Origin: Hyperoodon ampullatus
Taxonomy: Eukaryota; Chordata; Mammalia; Artiodactyla; Ziphiidae
Length of the DNA stretch: 64,000 nucleotides
Assembly: GCA_949752795.1 (NCBI GenBank)
Contig: OX457057.1
Span: 102,079,513-102,143,512, forward strand
Direction of reading: 5' to 3'
Positions 11,039-24,854 of the stretch are shown here, piece by piece. Each line of letters opens with the position of its first letter. The stretch's first letter is position 1. The translations under genes and the position numbers were made by a program. The notes beneath the pieces were generated by a model. That model saw only the letters and a program-made list of their open reading frames with translations, was not told the DNA's origin and did no database searches.

Positions 11039-11185
11039 CAGTCGCTTGCTGTACAGTAGTGCCGTGCTGCTACCACTAGCAATTGCCCAGTTTGTAAAGT
11101 TCATAACATGCTTCACCTGCCGGGAAAGGCCTGTGATGTCATTCTGTTGCTGTAGTAACTTCATCTGTCTTTCTTTTGTAACATT
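11039..11185 (-). CDS. TRIM33: TRIM33 exon 7, end of coiled coil
   Basis: The exon is 147 nt, 49 codons, phase 0 at both ends. The acceptor is 'tctgtttcag|AATGTT' and the donor CGACTG|gtgaga. The peptide runs NVTKERQMKLLQQQNDITGL, then SRQVKHVMNFTNWAIASGSS, and ends in TALLYSKRL. Heptad-like spacing of Leu, Met and Val in the first half continues the antiparallel coiled coil through which TRIM proteins dimerise. The second half is the family's post-coil helix region. There are no frameshifts or stops. Confidence 0.97.
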
Positions 11186-13260
11186 CTGAAACAGAACAAG
11201 AGGTTCACTGAAGAATTCTGTATAAAAAAATCAACTCATAATTTCTATTAGAAGTGAACACAATACCTGTATTTCTTTTTAAAAATGGGAGAACTTAATA
11301 AGCTCCTCATTATTTAATGAGTCTATGATCAAGGAAAAAGTCACTAACAAAAGTGGGACCAAAACTTAGTTCTATAGTCGTCCAAAACAGACATTCCACA
11401 TACAGAAATTAATGTTAGCGATATCTCCCCTTTCCTTCAGAAGATGAAGAGCCTTTGTTAAAAATAGTATTAGGCTAATCTAATATATAGAGCCTATGAC
11501 ATATGAGCTGACCTTTAGAAATAATTTTATATAAGCCTAACACACTTCTCAGGCCAAAGAAAATTTTGTGGTGCATGGCATGAGGCTGAAGTTAAAATCT
11601 CTTATTTTCAACATTTAAGGCAAAAGGAGAAAGATGAATTCCAGAGCTCTAAGAGTAGAGCTAGGGAAGCTTCTTATATGACAAAAGTTCATAAAGAACA
11701 AGGGAGTAAGTGAGGGTGGAAGGAAAGACCAATTTGAGGAAAGTGCTGCAAAGGAAAAATAAACTGCTTTCTGGGAACAAAAATTCCCAGAAGGGACAGG
11801 TGATGTCCTATGTCCTTTGACATTCAGCATACTGAACAACTTGCCTCTTCGTTCTTAACCACTTTCTTACAAAAATGACTCAACTGGGTTTACTGAACAA
11901 TTTTTTCCTAAGGAAATAAGTTACTCATTTTATAATGTAAATCAATGGATAAAAATATTCAAATGACAGAAGTTTCATTTACAACTTCCCTGGAAATCAT
12001 CCCTTTTATAAAGCTTATAGGAAAACCTCTATCTTACAAAGTTTAGAAACACAGTGCACTAGAAGACATCTACTGCTTAAATCATTAGCATGTTAGAAAT
12101 ATGTGGCAGATTTATCAGTAGGTATTTGTGTATGTTTTAGCATTAAGAGGCATCTTTTTAATTCAAAAGTTCTTGAAATGGTTTCAGAACATTACTTTAG
12201 ACCTATAATTAAAATGTATTTACTGTAAGTTAAAAGGTATCAAAAATAATTGCTTGCTCATGCTCTCCATTTACAAGGTCCTTCTGAAAACAAAAATCTA
12301 TTAGGGTTAACTGCAACTCAGCTGGATATACAACAGTCACAAGAGACCTCAAAATTTAACAATATGTGTGAGAGTACTTTTAATTTCACAATTGTGTCTC
12401 AATGGCAAGATGTATTTCAAAAGACAGAAATTCAGAAATAATTCTCTGTTGACATTTATTTTATTTATATGTAACTGTGTCTAGTATTTCAACAATTTTC
12501 TATGAAGGAATGGAACAGAAAAAAAATCTATGAAAAATTTGAGGTTAATAGTAATTAAAAGTTAAATAATCAAATATTCATGTAATTTAAATTGTTACTA
12601 TTCAATGGTGCTTTAAACATAACCCCGTATCATCTAAGCCAACTTAAAAGCACAAAATTTTGAGAACCAGCCAACTATGGTCAGTAGAGTCTTTGATTAA
12701 AACTTAATTTAGATTTCACAAATTGACTGGATTCTCATCTAGAAATTTACATTCACATATTACTCTCAATATACAACACAAAGACCTAATATAACAAAAT
12801 TATGAGTAAATTTAAAGTTTAAGTTTCAAAATGAGCAGCATTTTAAGCAAAACTATGGAACATTTAAAAAATAAAGTGAAGAACACACATGAGTCAGTAA
12901 GACTACCAATATACATTCATATGTAAAAGTTAAATTGAGAACCTATCTTGTGGGGAGGAGAAGAGAGAATGTGGCAGGTCAGCTTTGTCTTCATTTATAT
13001 CACATTTGAGTAATAATTCTTTCATTCCTAAGAGAACAACACTATCTCCTAACTGATACACCTTAAGTGTTAAATTGGGCTGCAAAGTAACTAACTTGAA
13101 AAAGGCCTATTTTCCAACAAAAAACACACAAAAATTTTTTTTAATTGACTTTACTTTCATACCCACCCCCAACCAACCTAAAAGAGCTTTCAATAAACAT
13201 TAAAAAACAGCTAAAGAGCAAGAGAAGCAGTTTTTGTTTTATTTTGGCTTTGAATCATAC
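11186..13260. other. TRIM33: TRIM33 intron 6, nothing recognised
   Basis: About 2.1 kb of AT-rich intron with no young SINE, L1 or LTR. A small open frame at 12250-12441 has no recognisable protein similarity and is probably chance. The lack of insertions contrasts with intron 4. Confidence 0.5.
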
Positions 13261-13375
13261 CTCTAGCTGCTGTAACAGAGATTTTCCTTTCTTATTAATT
13301 TCATTGATAAGGGTGAAAATGGCCACTTTAATTTCCTGTTCTACTCGTTTGTTAGTCTCATTTACTTCTTTTATC
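13261..13375 (-). CDS. TRIM33: TRIM33 exon 6, coiled coil
   Basis: The exon is 115 nt. The first base completes an Arg codon from exon 5, followed by 38 codons ending on a codon boundary. The acceptor is 'ctcttattcag|GATAAA' and the donor CTAGAG|gtatga. The peptide [20 protein letters not shown], continuing [18 protein letters not shown], is a clear amphipathic helix with hydrophobic a/d positions, the central part of the RBCC coiled coil. It carries many charged residues and no Pro or Cys. Confidence 0.97.
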
Positions 13376-15182
13376 CTGAATAAGAGAAATGCATCATTAG
13401 GTTATAGACTTATCCTATGTCTCTGAATTACCAACTGTTACAGAAATTCATCCAACTGGGCACTTAACCGAGTAACTAAAATTAAACCTTTGTCAAATGT
13501 ACAACTTATGTTTTGGCAGACCTGACCACTCAATTTGGTCCAAACAAGTTATGTATGTAGACAAAGAATGGATTAAATATTTATTAATTTTAAATTAAGT
13601 TCATAAAGGACAGTTTATTAATCTAGATGGCAATCTCCTTTAGTTTCTATGACGTGAATGTGATACACAAACAACTGACATCAGTGATTGCTGGTTAGTT
13701 TCAAATATGGCACATTGTTCTTGAGAAGCATTAAGATTAAACAGAACCAATGTGCAAAAAAAAATGTTGCAACCAACACTACTATTATCTTTTGAAACAA
13801 GAGGAAGCTTAGATGCATTTAGTTTCACTAAAACTACTTCAAATGTGAATTCAGATACACCCCTCTTCCATAGGTTTTTCTCAAAATGATTTCCTACTGT
13901 ATACGGTTAAGGGAATAAAACATTTTCATTCCTTTTTTTAAAAACAGCTGTTAGATGTTTTAGAAACAGGTATAAGCTCCCATGTAGTTATGAAAGTTTT
14001 GGCTGTAAATATGAAATAGCCAATACCTTGCTATTTATAAAATAGGAAGAGAAGAATTCTACTAATATAACTACATAAAATGTTAAACAATCATAAGATG
14101 GTAACTTTAAACTTTTATACATTCTACTTCTGTACAAACTATAACTGACACTTTCAACTGCTAAAACTGCCTTTCATTTACCAAATTCAAATTTGAATAA
14201 CTTGAATACACCGGGTCAAAAATGTAGTTTTCCCTCCTCTGTACTTCAGGCACTGATTTAAAAATTTTATTCAATTTTGTCCTTATCTTATTAAAATGAG
14301 TGGAAGACATTTTTAAAAATTAGAATGCTGATCACTAGTGGTAAGAACACATGACCTTAAAACGATTTAGCCAAAGGTTGAAACCATTAAGCATGCTGAA
14401 AGCAAACTCCCCTGGATCTAAGCATGTATATGTTCAATTGTGAAGGCAGCAAAAAAAATGAATGTACATTAAAAAATGGAGAAAGGTCATTGAAGAATCT
14501 AACAGGAGAACTATAGACATTTTATTACTTTAATACTTTTTTTTTAAGCTTTCTGGAGATGAAATAATCTCCCCAACCCTTGGCAATCTTGTAAACTTCA
14601 CTTCTCTACACAGATTCAGGAACATATACACAAAATATACGTATAAAAATATTGGATTGCCATATGAATTATCTCACTATCCTTTCTCTGGAAAGGACAT
14701 CCATCTGTAATTTATAAGAAGACAGTTATCCTCTCCAATATCATCTACAATATATCAGCAATATAAAAAACATCCTGACGTATCCACGAGAACTAACCAT
14801 GACTAGTGTATATCTATATATTTACATATTAACTACAACCTCTGAGGAGCCTTTATTTTCCTTTGGTATCACTTTTTAAGATGAAAGTTATAAATTCTTA
14901 CTAATATCTAATGCACTATTTTATAATGTATCAATAATATACAATGTACTATTCATTCATTCATCTTCAATACTTTTTGAGTATTTACTATGTGTCATTT
15001 TAAATCATCATAAATTAATTTTAATACTCTACAAGTCTCAATATTTGTGAATCTGAAGAATAAACACATATCAACCCTATTCATACCTCTAGGAACATAT
15101 GGGTTTTAATTATGCCAGCTCCAAGTGTTTGTCTTTAAGGACTCCTTTAAGAGTCCTAATCTTCTTAACTTACTCACTATGG
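13376..15182. other. TRIM33: TRIM33 intron 5, distal part; little recognisable
   Basis: AT-rich intron. Around 14948-15000 a short MIR-like stretch reads 'ttcattcattcatcttcaat', then 'gagtatttactatgtgtc'. The rest has no supported feature. A small minus-strand open frame at 13640-13828 is probably chance. Confidence 0.45.
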
Positions 15183-15296
15183 AACTTAGTCCCACTTTGC
15201 GGCATGCAGGATCTTAGTTCCCTGACCAGAGATTGAACCCGTGCCCCCTGCAGTGGAAGCATGGAGTCTTAACCACTGGACAGCCAGAGAAGTCCC
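15183..15296 (-). mobile_element. CHR-type SINE, 5' part only, minus strand
   Basis: In reverse orientation it reads 'gggacttctctggctgtcca', 'gtggttaagactccatgctt', then 'gtgccccctgcagtggaagc' on the plus strand, ending near 'cggcatgcaggatcttag'. Mutated head and missing tail suggest an old, truncated copy. Confidence 0.8.
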
Positions 15297-15404
15297 AGTC
15301 CTCCTTGCTTTATCAATAAATTTAGTTTATTCAGAAAGGAACGAAAACAGGATTTTTAAAAACTGATAGTGTTTTTGATAAAAATAACAAAAGCTACAAT
15401 TTGA

Positions 15405-15520
15405 GGGTTTACTATATGCCAGAAACTGTGTTCTCATAATAATACCACTAAGATAAGTACTGTTTTTAATGCTTGTTTTACAGATGGAAAATTAATTTGT
15501 CCACCACTGTTTATACTCTC
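15405..15520 (+). mobile_element. MIR-like SINE fragment
   Basis: The order 'tttactatatgccagaaact', 'gtgttctcataataatacca', then 'ttacagatggaaaatt' matches the MIR 3' half. Diverged and short. Confidence 0.5.
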
Positions 15521-15857
15521 TCCTGTCTTCCACACAGTCTCTAGTTAAAATTTTATAATTCAACTCTCTACATATTAATTGGTTTTTCTACATTTAACTA
15601 AGGCTGACAAAGAGTAGAGTAGAGTCATATTAATTATAAAATAGTCAAAGATGTATCCTAGAAGAGTATTCAAAATTTGAAGCAATTAAATTCTCTTTAA
15701 TTAACAATGATCATAATCCAAACTCAAACATATCATTTATCCCTCCAAAACAATGTTTATTATATATGCTTAATACAGAAGAAAAACAATTTAAACTGGA
15801 CCCATCGTGTTTAATAATCCTTAAACTGAAATTATAGTTTTAAGGAAACACACTTAC

Positions 15858-15974
15858 CTATTCTGCACCTGAGTAGCTGCAAAATGAACATAATTCTTCT
15901 TCTCAAGAAGCTTAGCCAGTAGATTCTCAATTGCACCTTTCTGGTTTTGAAAAGCTTCTTCTAAAAATTGATAC
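15858..15974 (-). CDS. TRIM33: TRIM33 exon 5, start of coiled coil
   Basis: The exon is 117 nt. The first base completes the Arg codon of exon 4, then 38 codons follow, then two bases of an Arg codon completed in exon 6. The acceptor is 'tgttttaaag|GTATCA' and the donor AATAG|gtaagt. The peptide begins [20 protein letters not shown], then [18 protein letters not shown]. It starts immediately after the last B-box 2 zinc ligands and opens the dimerising helix. Upstream, 37.7 kb of intron 4 separates it from exon 4. The acceptor pyrimidine tract is weak and A-interrupted, which is notable after so long an intron. Confidence 0.97.
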
Positions 15975-16879
15975 CTTTAAAACAAGAACAAAAATTACAT
16001 TTAAAATGGAAAATTTATGATTACGATTTGGAAATGAAAAACTGCTGCATGAGTCAATCTTGAATCACTTAAATGATCAACATTCTATGCTGGCCACACA
16101 TCCCCTATGTTACCAGCAACTTTTAACTACCAATCCCCTTTCCCTCTTAACCTGACACTGTGAAGCCACTATTAAGACCAAAAAAATTACTCAAAACTGT
16201 TCAAGTGCTCTTAAATTAGAGTTTTGATTCAGGATTGCATTTTTATAAAAATCTAAATACTGGTGTAAGCTGTATACATTTTAAATCATAAAATACAACC
16301 ACATTGTACAAAATACTTTCAAAGGTGGGAAAACCACCCACAGTTCCAACAACATAAAATCGCTGCTACTATTGTAATATCTAGTTCCTTAGTCTTTTCA
16401 GTCACAATGTATGTGCAACTCTGCATCTGACTTTATTCTTTATCTTGTCTTCGCAATTACCACTTGAAATAATTTTTCAGTTCTAGACTGTAAATATTGT
16501 CAAACTTTTCCAAAAGGGTTATATCAATTAAAAATATGACGAACACCAGAGTTTTATTTTAATTTTGTCAACAAAGTGGTATATGTTAAGATTTGCTAAT
16601 ATTGTAATAGTGAAAATTAGACAGTACAAGACTACAGTTCTTTGTTTGCTAGGAAGGCAGAAAGGTCTTCTTTGCTAGTTTTATTACCTCTGTGTAAATT
16701 GCTCATTAAGTCAACAAGTATTTTAGGGCTTCTTCTATATTCTAGGGATACATGGGTAAAAAAAAATCCATTATTGTTCATATTTTCATAATAAATAGGC
16801 ACAAATATGAAATGATACTACACTGTGAAATGAGCTACACTGGAGGCGTACATAGTCTGCAATAAGAACACAGTGTCTA

Positions 16880-18665
16880 TGATGAAATAAATCAAAGACA
16901 ATACAAATAGATGGAGAGATATACCATGACTATATGCCCAAAACAACCTACAGATTCAATGTGATCCTTATCAAATTAGCAATGGCATTTTTCACAGAAC
17001 TAGAACAAAAGATTTTTACAATTTGTATGAAAACACAAAAGACCCCGAAGAGCCAAAGCAATCTTGAGAAAGAAAAACAGAGCTGGAGGAATCAGGCTCC
17101 CTGACTTCAGACTATACTACAAAGCTACAGTAATCAAGACAGTATGGTACTGGCACAAAAACAGAAATATAGATCAATGGAACAGGATAGAAAGCCCAGA
17201 TATACACCCACACACAGGTGGCCACCTTATCTTTGATAAAGGAGGCAAGAATATACAATGGAGAAAAGACAGCCTCTTCAATAAGCGGTGCTGGGAAAAC
17301 TGGACAGCTACATGTAAAAGAATGAAATTAGAACACTCCCTAACACCATACACAAAAATAAACTCAAAATGGATTAAAGACCTAAATGTAAAACCAGACA
17401 CTATAAAACTCTTAATGGAAAACATAGGCAGAACACTCTATGACATAAATCACAGCAAGATCCTTTTTGACCCACCTCCTAGAGAAATGGAAATAAAAAC
17501 AAAAATAAACAAATGGGACCTAATGAAACTTAAAAGCTTTTGCACAGCAAAGGAAACCATAAACAAGATGAAAAGACAACCCTCAGAATGGGAGAAAATA
17601 TTTTCAAATGAAGCAACTGACAAAGGATTAATCTCCAGAATATACAAGCAGCTCATGCACCTCAGTATCAAAAAAACAAACAAACCAATACAAAAATGGG
17701 CAGAAGACCTAAACAGACATTTCTCCAAGGAAGACATACAGATTGCCAACAAACACATGAAAAGATGCTTAACATCACTAATCATTAGAGAAATGCAAAT
17801 TAACACCACAATGAGGTATCACCTCACACCGGTCAGAATGGCCATCACCAAAAAATCTACAAATGATAAATGCTGGAGAGGGTGTGGAGGAAAGGGAACC
17901 CTCCTGCGCCACTAGTGGGAATGTAAATGGATACAGCCACTATGGAGAACAGTATGGAGATTCCTTAAAAAACTAAAAACAGAACTACCACATGACCCAG
18001 CAATCCCACCACTGGGCATATACCCTGAGAAAACCATAATTCAAAAAGAGTCATGTACCACAATGTTCATTACAGCAATATTTACAATAGCCAGGACATG
18101 GAAGCAACCTAAGTGTCCATCGACAGATGAATGGATAAAGAAGATGTGGCACATATATACAATGAAATAGTACTCAGCCACAAAAAGGAACGAAATTGAG
18201 TTATTTGTAGTGAGGTGGATGGACCTAGAGTCTGTCATACAGTGAAGTAAGTCAGAAAGAGAAAAACAAATACCGTATGCTAACGCATATATATGGAATC
18301 TAGAAAAACAATACTGATGATCCTAGGGGCAGGACAGGAATAAAGATGCAGACGTAGAGAATGGACTTGAGGACACGGGGACAGGGAAGGGTAAGCTGGA
18401 ACGAAGTGAGAGAGTGGCATGGACATATATACACTACCAAATGTAAAACAGATAGCTAGTGGGAAGCAGCAACATAGCACAGGGAGATCAGCTTGGCACT
18501 TTGTGACAATCTAGAGGGGTGGGATAGGGAGGTTGGGCGGGAGGCTCAAGAGGGAGGGGATATGGGGATATATGTATACATATAGCTGATTCACTTTGTT
18601 GTACAGCAGAAACTAACACAACACTGTAAAGCAATTATACACCAATAAAGATGTATTAAAAAAAA
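16880..18665 (+). mobile_element. 5'-truncated L1 (ORF2 3' part plus 3' UTR)
   Basis: The copy starts inside the ORF2 reverse-transcriptase C-terminal region and ends 'acaccaataaagatgtatta' plus an A tail. The near-perfect target duplication reads 'aagaacacagtgtcta' at 16864-16879 and 'aggaacacagtgtcta' at 18667-18682. Low divergence and a 283-codon open stretch show a relatively young insertion. Confidence 0.95.
17064..17915 (+). pseudogene. L1 ORF2 C-terminal remnant, 283 codons open
   Basis: The translated stretch is the C-terminal third of an L1 ORF2 protein, downstream of the reverse-transcriptase palm. It opens at an internal Met in the region equivalent to [20 protein letters not shown] and includes the [20 protein letters not shown] segment. 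The terminal cysteine motif is damaged: Cys-x3-Cys is kept (CWRGC) but the following His position reads Arg, and a stop truncates the protein before the last Cys. It lacks endonuclease and polymerase domains and is a dead element fragment, not a host gene. Confidence 0.93.
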
Positions 18666-18682
18666 AAGGAACACAGTGTCTA

Positions 18683-21594
18683 AATCTGCCTCAACACCAA
18701 GGAATGCTTCACAGAGAAGTCAGAACAGAATTATCCTATGCTAACTGAAGAGGCATATTTGGAGAACAACAAATACTTCAACATACCTAGAGAAAGCCGT
18801 GAAAAGATCAGAATGTGAGACAATAATAAAATCCAGAACCAGACTGTGAAGAGCTGGGTATACCATGCTAATTTTTGGATTTTCGTTTTTCAGTAATAGG
18901 AAACCCTTGAAGAATTCCAACCAAGATGTAATAATCAGACTTACATTCCAGGAAAATCATCAGACAGAAATATAAAAGATCTGAAGAAGAGAGATGGGGA
19001 AGACTAGCTAGAACTCTAAGACAGTAGCTCAGATGAGTTATCAGGGTATGGTACTAATTGGTATAGCTGAATAAACAAACTTGAACAATGGACTCTGTCA
19101 CAGAGATCAGCATCTTTGGTGATTTGAAAGTTTAACTGGAGCCATATAAAGTAACATCCATGGTTTAACCTAAAAACTGAATGCCTAGCTAAGGCAAAGT
19201 CAAGAAAAGATCACCGGAAATGAGAAGTTCAAGGTACAGACAAAGTTATAATTGTCTATGTGGACACAAATCATTAAAGTAAAAGCAGAACTTGAGATGA
19301 AGAGGAAGGCTATGAGCATCTAGATGTTTGGGCCTTCAGTGAAGGTCTCGGTTAAGGTAAATACAGGAGGAAAGGCTATGAAGTTGTTAACAAAAGGAAA
19401 GTTTGCTAAATGGAGGGGATCAAGAAGTAAAGGAAAAATTGAGAGAATTAGAAGGCAAAATTTAGAGCAACAGGGGGATTGTTGTTATACAGAACAGCTG
19501 GCTAATGAGGATTTTAATTTGTGTACTAAGAATTTTTTATTGTAGTAAAATACACATAACAAATCATTTTACATTTTAAGAATATTTTTAAAGCAAAAAA
19601 AAACTGTCTACAATGTAAAGTCTAGCACATTATAACTTGTATGATATATTAATTAAACAGCACAAAAGCATGTGAGTATTTTAATTTGAAAGGCTTTTAA
19701 AAGAGGTTCTACTGTTACATAGGTGAGCAAAGACTATTCCTTCATTGAAGAAACACTGAAGGAACAACATTTGATTTATTTCCTATACCATAATTTCTCT
19801 GTGTCCAAAATGAAATACTTTGTTTAATCTGTACAGATGAAGCAGGAATATGAGATTTCCATGCTAACCCTTTTGACATAAGCTTACATTGTGAGGAAGA
19901 AAAGATCTTCTGACCCAGAGTTTAATTATGTCAGCAAATAAGAAGGCATTTGGCAGAAAGGTCAACAAGTATCATAACTCACAAAATTTTAATTCATAAA
20001 ATTTAACCCTGCACACTTTTATTTCTTTTATCAACTCAAAATAAATATTTCAGAATCCTGTTTCTAGAAATGTCTTGCTGTATTCATATGAACAAGTAGC
20101 AAGCAAACACACCATGATACACCTAGGTGAAAGTATGTGTCTGTCCTTTCCTCCCCTCATACAGGAGTTGACATCTGCACTGGATGTTAAAGGATGAGTA
20201 AGAGCTTTCTAGGTAAACAAACTTGGGAGGAAGGTAAGAGCTTTCACTGGGGGAAAAAATCTGAATGTACAAAAGTACACAGTTCTGAGGCCACCTGTCA
20301 TTTTCAGGGCTAAGGAAAAGAAGACAAAGCTGGAAGAGATGGGGAGGTACCAAATGTTAAAGAGCACTGTAAATTTTGCTGAAGTTGGACTCATACAATA
20401 AATAATAGTGAACCATCAAGAGATTGATAAAACAGTGACAATCAGGCTTGTTTCTTTTCACTTGAATAAACTTCAACTGTATTATTAGAAGAAAGATACT
20501 CACTAGAGCTTGAAAAACAAAAGAATATGGAAGTAGTTTTGGCTACAAGCTACTTCTGATTCTCTTAGCTAAAAGAATAAACTAACACTGAATTTTCTTT
20601 TTTGAACTGATCAAAGTAATAGCTGAAATACTTCAGAAATGGGGGGAAAGAATAACCAATAAATGGATTAAGCATAATTTTGTTAATATGTAAATATATC
20701 AAGCAATTTCTTAGATTTTAATCCTGCATATGAAGCAGTGATTCTTAACATGGAAGTCTTAGCCACATTGAGCTATTTTCAGTATTTCAAAATGTCTAGG
20801 TAAAAATTATGCACGCCCATGATTTACTTATGATGGGCCTTATAAGTTAAGACTCTCTGTGCTTCTGGCTAGAATTATAGAAACTCAGTATAACATATAT
20901 ACCAGTGATTATCATGTTTTGGAGAGAATCATCATGCTTATATATATATGTGTGTGTGCGTGTGTGTGTGTGTATAATTTATTGAGAAATAAATTATTAT
21001 TTAATGCAGTTTGCTAAGAAGTTTTTGAAGAGAGGGCTCTCTTAAGTATGGGAAATGAATAAAAGGGTTTTTTTTTTTTTCAGGTTGAGAATCACTTAGC
21101 TATTAACTGCAAACTGTAACTTTTAAATGCACATTTAGAGTCTTACTAGGTTCTGAGTTGGAAAAGGATGCTACTCTATTTGCCAATTACAGTATTATTC
21201 TTAGTAACTGTCAGAGTGTTTAACAATTGATAAGATTTTACTCTGGCACTTCTAGGGAAACATATCATCTTAGTTTGTATCCAAATTGACTATCTACGGA
21301 AACATTTTTTAAAGCTGATATGTAGTAATTCTGACTCAGTTTCTTTCTTAATTCAGTTATTCCATAAAATTTCATAAATAAGAATTACATAAAATTACAT
21401 AAATTTTCAAGCATATATTAAACTACAGATTCAACCCCACTGAACCTATCATCCACTTGCAAAGAGCATCCATTTATAGCCAATTTTGTCAATATACCCA
21501 CCTACTCTATCCTCAAGATTACTCTTAAAAAATTCCAAACATCATATTTTATCTAAGCATTTATCAGTCTAGAAATGACAACAATTAGCCTGTT
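18683..21594. other. TRIM33: Intron 4 segment with diverged unassigned repeats
   Basis: About 2.9 kb without young elements. Parts of 18800-19400 read like the diverged repeat family at 37720-40480 ('aggaaacccttgaagaattc', 'gaggaaggctatgagcatct'), but I cannot name it. Around 20890-21110 there is a possible hAT remnant: 'accagtgattatcatgtttt' at one end and 'ggttgagaatcactta' at the other. No gene is supported. Confidence 0.4.
20947..20973. repeat. (TG)n microsatellite, interrupted
   Basis: A short TA-to-TG dinucleotide tract with one C interruption (tgtgtgtgcgtgtgtgtgtg). Confidence 0.9.
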
Positions 21595-21720
21595 TTGAGA
21601 ACTTACTCTGTTTTCAGGCACTTTGTGAAGTATCTGACATGGATTCTCTCATTAAATCTTTAGAAAGACTTAATGACTAGGTACTATTACTGTCTGCACA
21701 GTAATAGATGACTTGGACAA
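21595..21720 (+). mobile_element. MIR-like SINE fragment
   Basis: 'tactctgttttcaggcactt', 'tgacatggattctctcatta', then 'gactaggtactattactg' follow MIR order. Diverged. Confidence 0.5.
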
Positions 21721-22259
21721 CTTTCTATGTCTCAGTTCTTCAGAAAAATGTGTTAATATTCATTGCATTTATCTTACAGGACTATTCCAAGAATTAAATT
21801 GATCGAAACAACACAAAGCACTTAACAGTACTTTGCTCACTAAAGCACAGTAAGAGCTTAAAGCCAGTTATCACCGCTATTTTTAGCAATAATTTTAAAT
21901 GATTTGCACTGTTAAAATAAAAAACTTCAATCCTTCAACAACAGCAAAAAGCCTACAATGTATATAAAGACATCATAAGAGTGTTTTTGAGAATTTTTAA
22001 ATGAGGCTATCTATGTTCCTCATTCAAGACAATATATGAAAGGGAGATGATTATGTCATAAAGGTTCAGCAAGAGCTGCAGAGAGCATGCACTCTGAGCA
22101 ACCATGATGAGAACCAAAAGGGTAGAAATCTCAAGAAAGCTTCGGGAAGATATCAGGATTCTCACATAAATAGAACAAGAAACAAAAGCCAACTGTAATT
22201 AAATCTCAAAAGGAACACAGTGACAACTGATGTTTCAGTTACTTAAGACTTCATTAGTA

Positions 22260-24240
22260 GAACAGGCTGTTACTTTATATTGCTGCCTTTCTTCAAATTC
22301 ACTAATCTTTTCTTCTGTAACATTTAATCTGCTATTAATCCCATCTGAAATCAAACACAGAAAAAAACTGGGGGAGGGGACAAAAGAGGAACAGTGAGTT
22401 TTAGGACAACTGTAATAACACTAATATATGTATGAGTCGCATCCCCAAATGGGAAGAGAGAGGGAACAGGGAAAAAATATTGGAAGAAATTGTAACAATG
22501 GAGTAAAATTTCCCAAATTTGATGAAAACTATAAAACCTATATAGATCTAAGAAGCTCAACATCCTCCAAGCACAGGAAACATTAAAAAAATTACACAAC
22601 AGTATATTATTTCCAAACAGCTTAAAGCCAATAATAAGAAAAAAAAATTTAAGTTCCTAGAGGGAAAAAGATACATTAGAACAGAGGAATAAAGCTAGAA
22701 CAGTAGACTTCTCAATGGAAACAATGCAAGCCACGATAGAGTAGAGCAACATCTTTAAAGTACTGAAAGAAAACTGTCAGCCTAGAATTGGTTACACAGC
22801 AAAAACAGCTTTCATATATGAAGGTGAAACTTTTGGGGATGATAAATATGTTCATTATTTTGATTGTGATGATGGTTTCACATAACTATGTCACCATAAG
22901 GCAGAGATCTAAAGGAGCTATGAGCTCAATGTAAGGATGTAATAAGAGTAACCTACTCCTCTACCAACCCTACAGGACTAAAAGAAAGTTACAATAATGC
23001 TGTGGAAGAGGAGAGGGAAGAACCCTTAGAAGTAGCAGTCATAAAGCACCCAATGTGGATTTTTAGACAAAGTGCACATCATCTGGTTGTCCGAAACAAC
23101 TTCATTCTGGATATTTAATGGTCCCAACCTGGCAGTGCTTGTATGCACTGGCAAAAGGAAATTCAAACCTTTACTGAAGAAAGCATCATAATTCTGGACA
23201 AAGTATGTGCATAAATAATTTTCAAGGAAAATGAGAAATTCATAGTTTAAAATAGCCATATATATATAAAGAAACAAAGCACCTTGAGCAACAGAAAAAC
23301 AAAGAGGAAGAAAAGACCCACTAACAAAAGCAAAATATCTCTACTTACTATATTTAAGGAATGAAACACAAGCTACAACTATTTTTAAATGGGGGTAAAG
23401 AATACAGAGGACTTCTAACTTTTTGGGGCAACTCCCTGTGAATCTCAAAAACAAAACAAAAAAATCTCGTATCTCAAAATATAATTTTTTAAAAAGGGGA
23501 GTAACAGATTTAAATTTTTTTAAGTGCAATGAATGGATTTTAATGAAAGCTTAACATAACCAAAGAGAATATTCATAAACTGAGACTGTTCAGAAGAAAA
23601 CGCCTGTTTTACATTTAGAAATAAAAAAAGAAAAAAGGGGAAATACGTAAGTTAAGAGACATGGAGAATGGTATAAGGGAGTCTAACATACAGAGGTTAG
23701 AGTTCCAGAAGGAAAGACAAGAACACAACAAATGCATTACTTGGTGAGATTACTGATTGAAAGACACAGTCCAAAGATTGAGAAAACCAAATCAAAAGAG
23801 GTAATCCTAAAAAGCAGTCAGAAAATGAAGACAGGTTACCTTCAAAGAATAACAGGTAGAATGTTTGCTGAACTCTTAAGGGCAAAAAGGCAATGTACTT
23901 GTACAACCAATGTGCTAATAACAATAAAAAATAATTGACAACCTATACATAAACTGCTATACAAAGCAAAAATATATTTCAAAAAATGAAAGCAAAATGG
24001 AGATATTTTTAGACAAACTAAAACAAAATTCACTGCCAGGGGACGTTTAGTGAAGATTCTAAAAATAATAAACTTCAGGCGAGGAAGATGAATCAAGGTA
24101 GAAGGTCTGAGAAGGTGGAAGGAAAAAAACAGAAAGTGGGGAAAAAAGTGAAATAAATCTGTGAAACACTATACTGTACACTTTTAACTTACACAATATT
24201 GTACATCAACTATACTTCAATTAAAAAACAATTTTAAAGA
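22260..24240 (+). mobile_element. Old L1 (ORF1-like and later segments), mosaic
   Basis: The phrases 'caaatttgatgaaaactata', 'gaagctcaacatcctccaag', 'ctagaattggttacacagca' and 'gaagatgaatcaaggtagaa' are those of older mammalian L1 ORF1 and spacer sequence. The end 'cactatactgtacactttta' with 'tacttcaattaaaaaacaat' is an L1 3' terminus. All frames are broken. A piece at about 23030-23340 has no recognisable L1 words and may be a separate insertion. Confidence 0.6.
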
Positions 24241-24815
24241 GAAAAAAAGTGAAGTAAATCTAAAACACTATATAAACTCAATAATAGTGTATTGAACAGG
24301 GGTAAGAAAACAAAGAATTGAAATACATTATAATTACAAGGAGAGTAAAGGAGAGAGAGGAATAAAGTTTTTAAAAATTTTTTAACTGAGGTACAGTTGA
24401 TGTACAATATTTTGTTTCAGGGGTACAACAAAGTGATTCACAATTTTCAAAGGTTATATTCCATTTAGTTATTATAAAATATTGGTTATGCTCCCTGTGT
24501 TGTACAACATATCCTTGTAGCTTATTTCTTTTATACCTAGTAGTTTGTACCTCTTACTCCCCTACGCCTAATAACCTCTCCCCACTTCCCTCTTCTCACT
24601 GATAACCACTAGTTTGTTCTCTATACCTGTGAGTCTTTTTCTTTTTCGTTATGTTCATTGGTCTGTTTTAATTTTTAGATTCCACATATAAGTGATATCA
24701 TACAGTATTTTGTCTTTCTCTGTTTGACCTACTTCACTTAGCATAATACCCTCCAAGTCTATCCACGTTATTGAAAATCGCAAAATTTCATTCTTTTTTA
24801 TGGCTGAGTAATATT

Positions 24816-24817
<2 letters not shown>

Positions 24818-24854
<37 letters not shown>

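Noticed and set aside
17064..17915. A 283-codon open frame as a host gene
   Set aside because: It is L1 ORF2 sequence inside an element with target duplications, lacks an own start context, and ends in a damaged cysteine motif.
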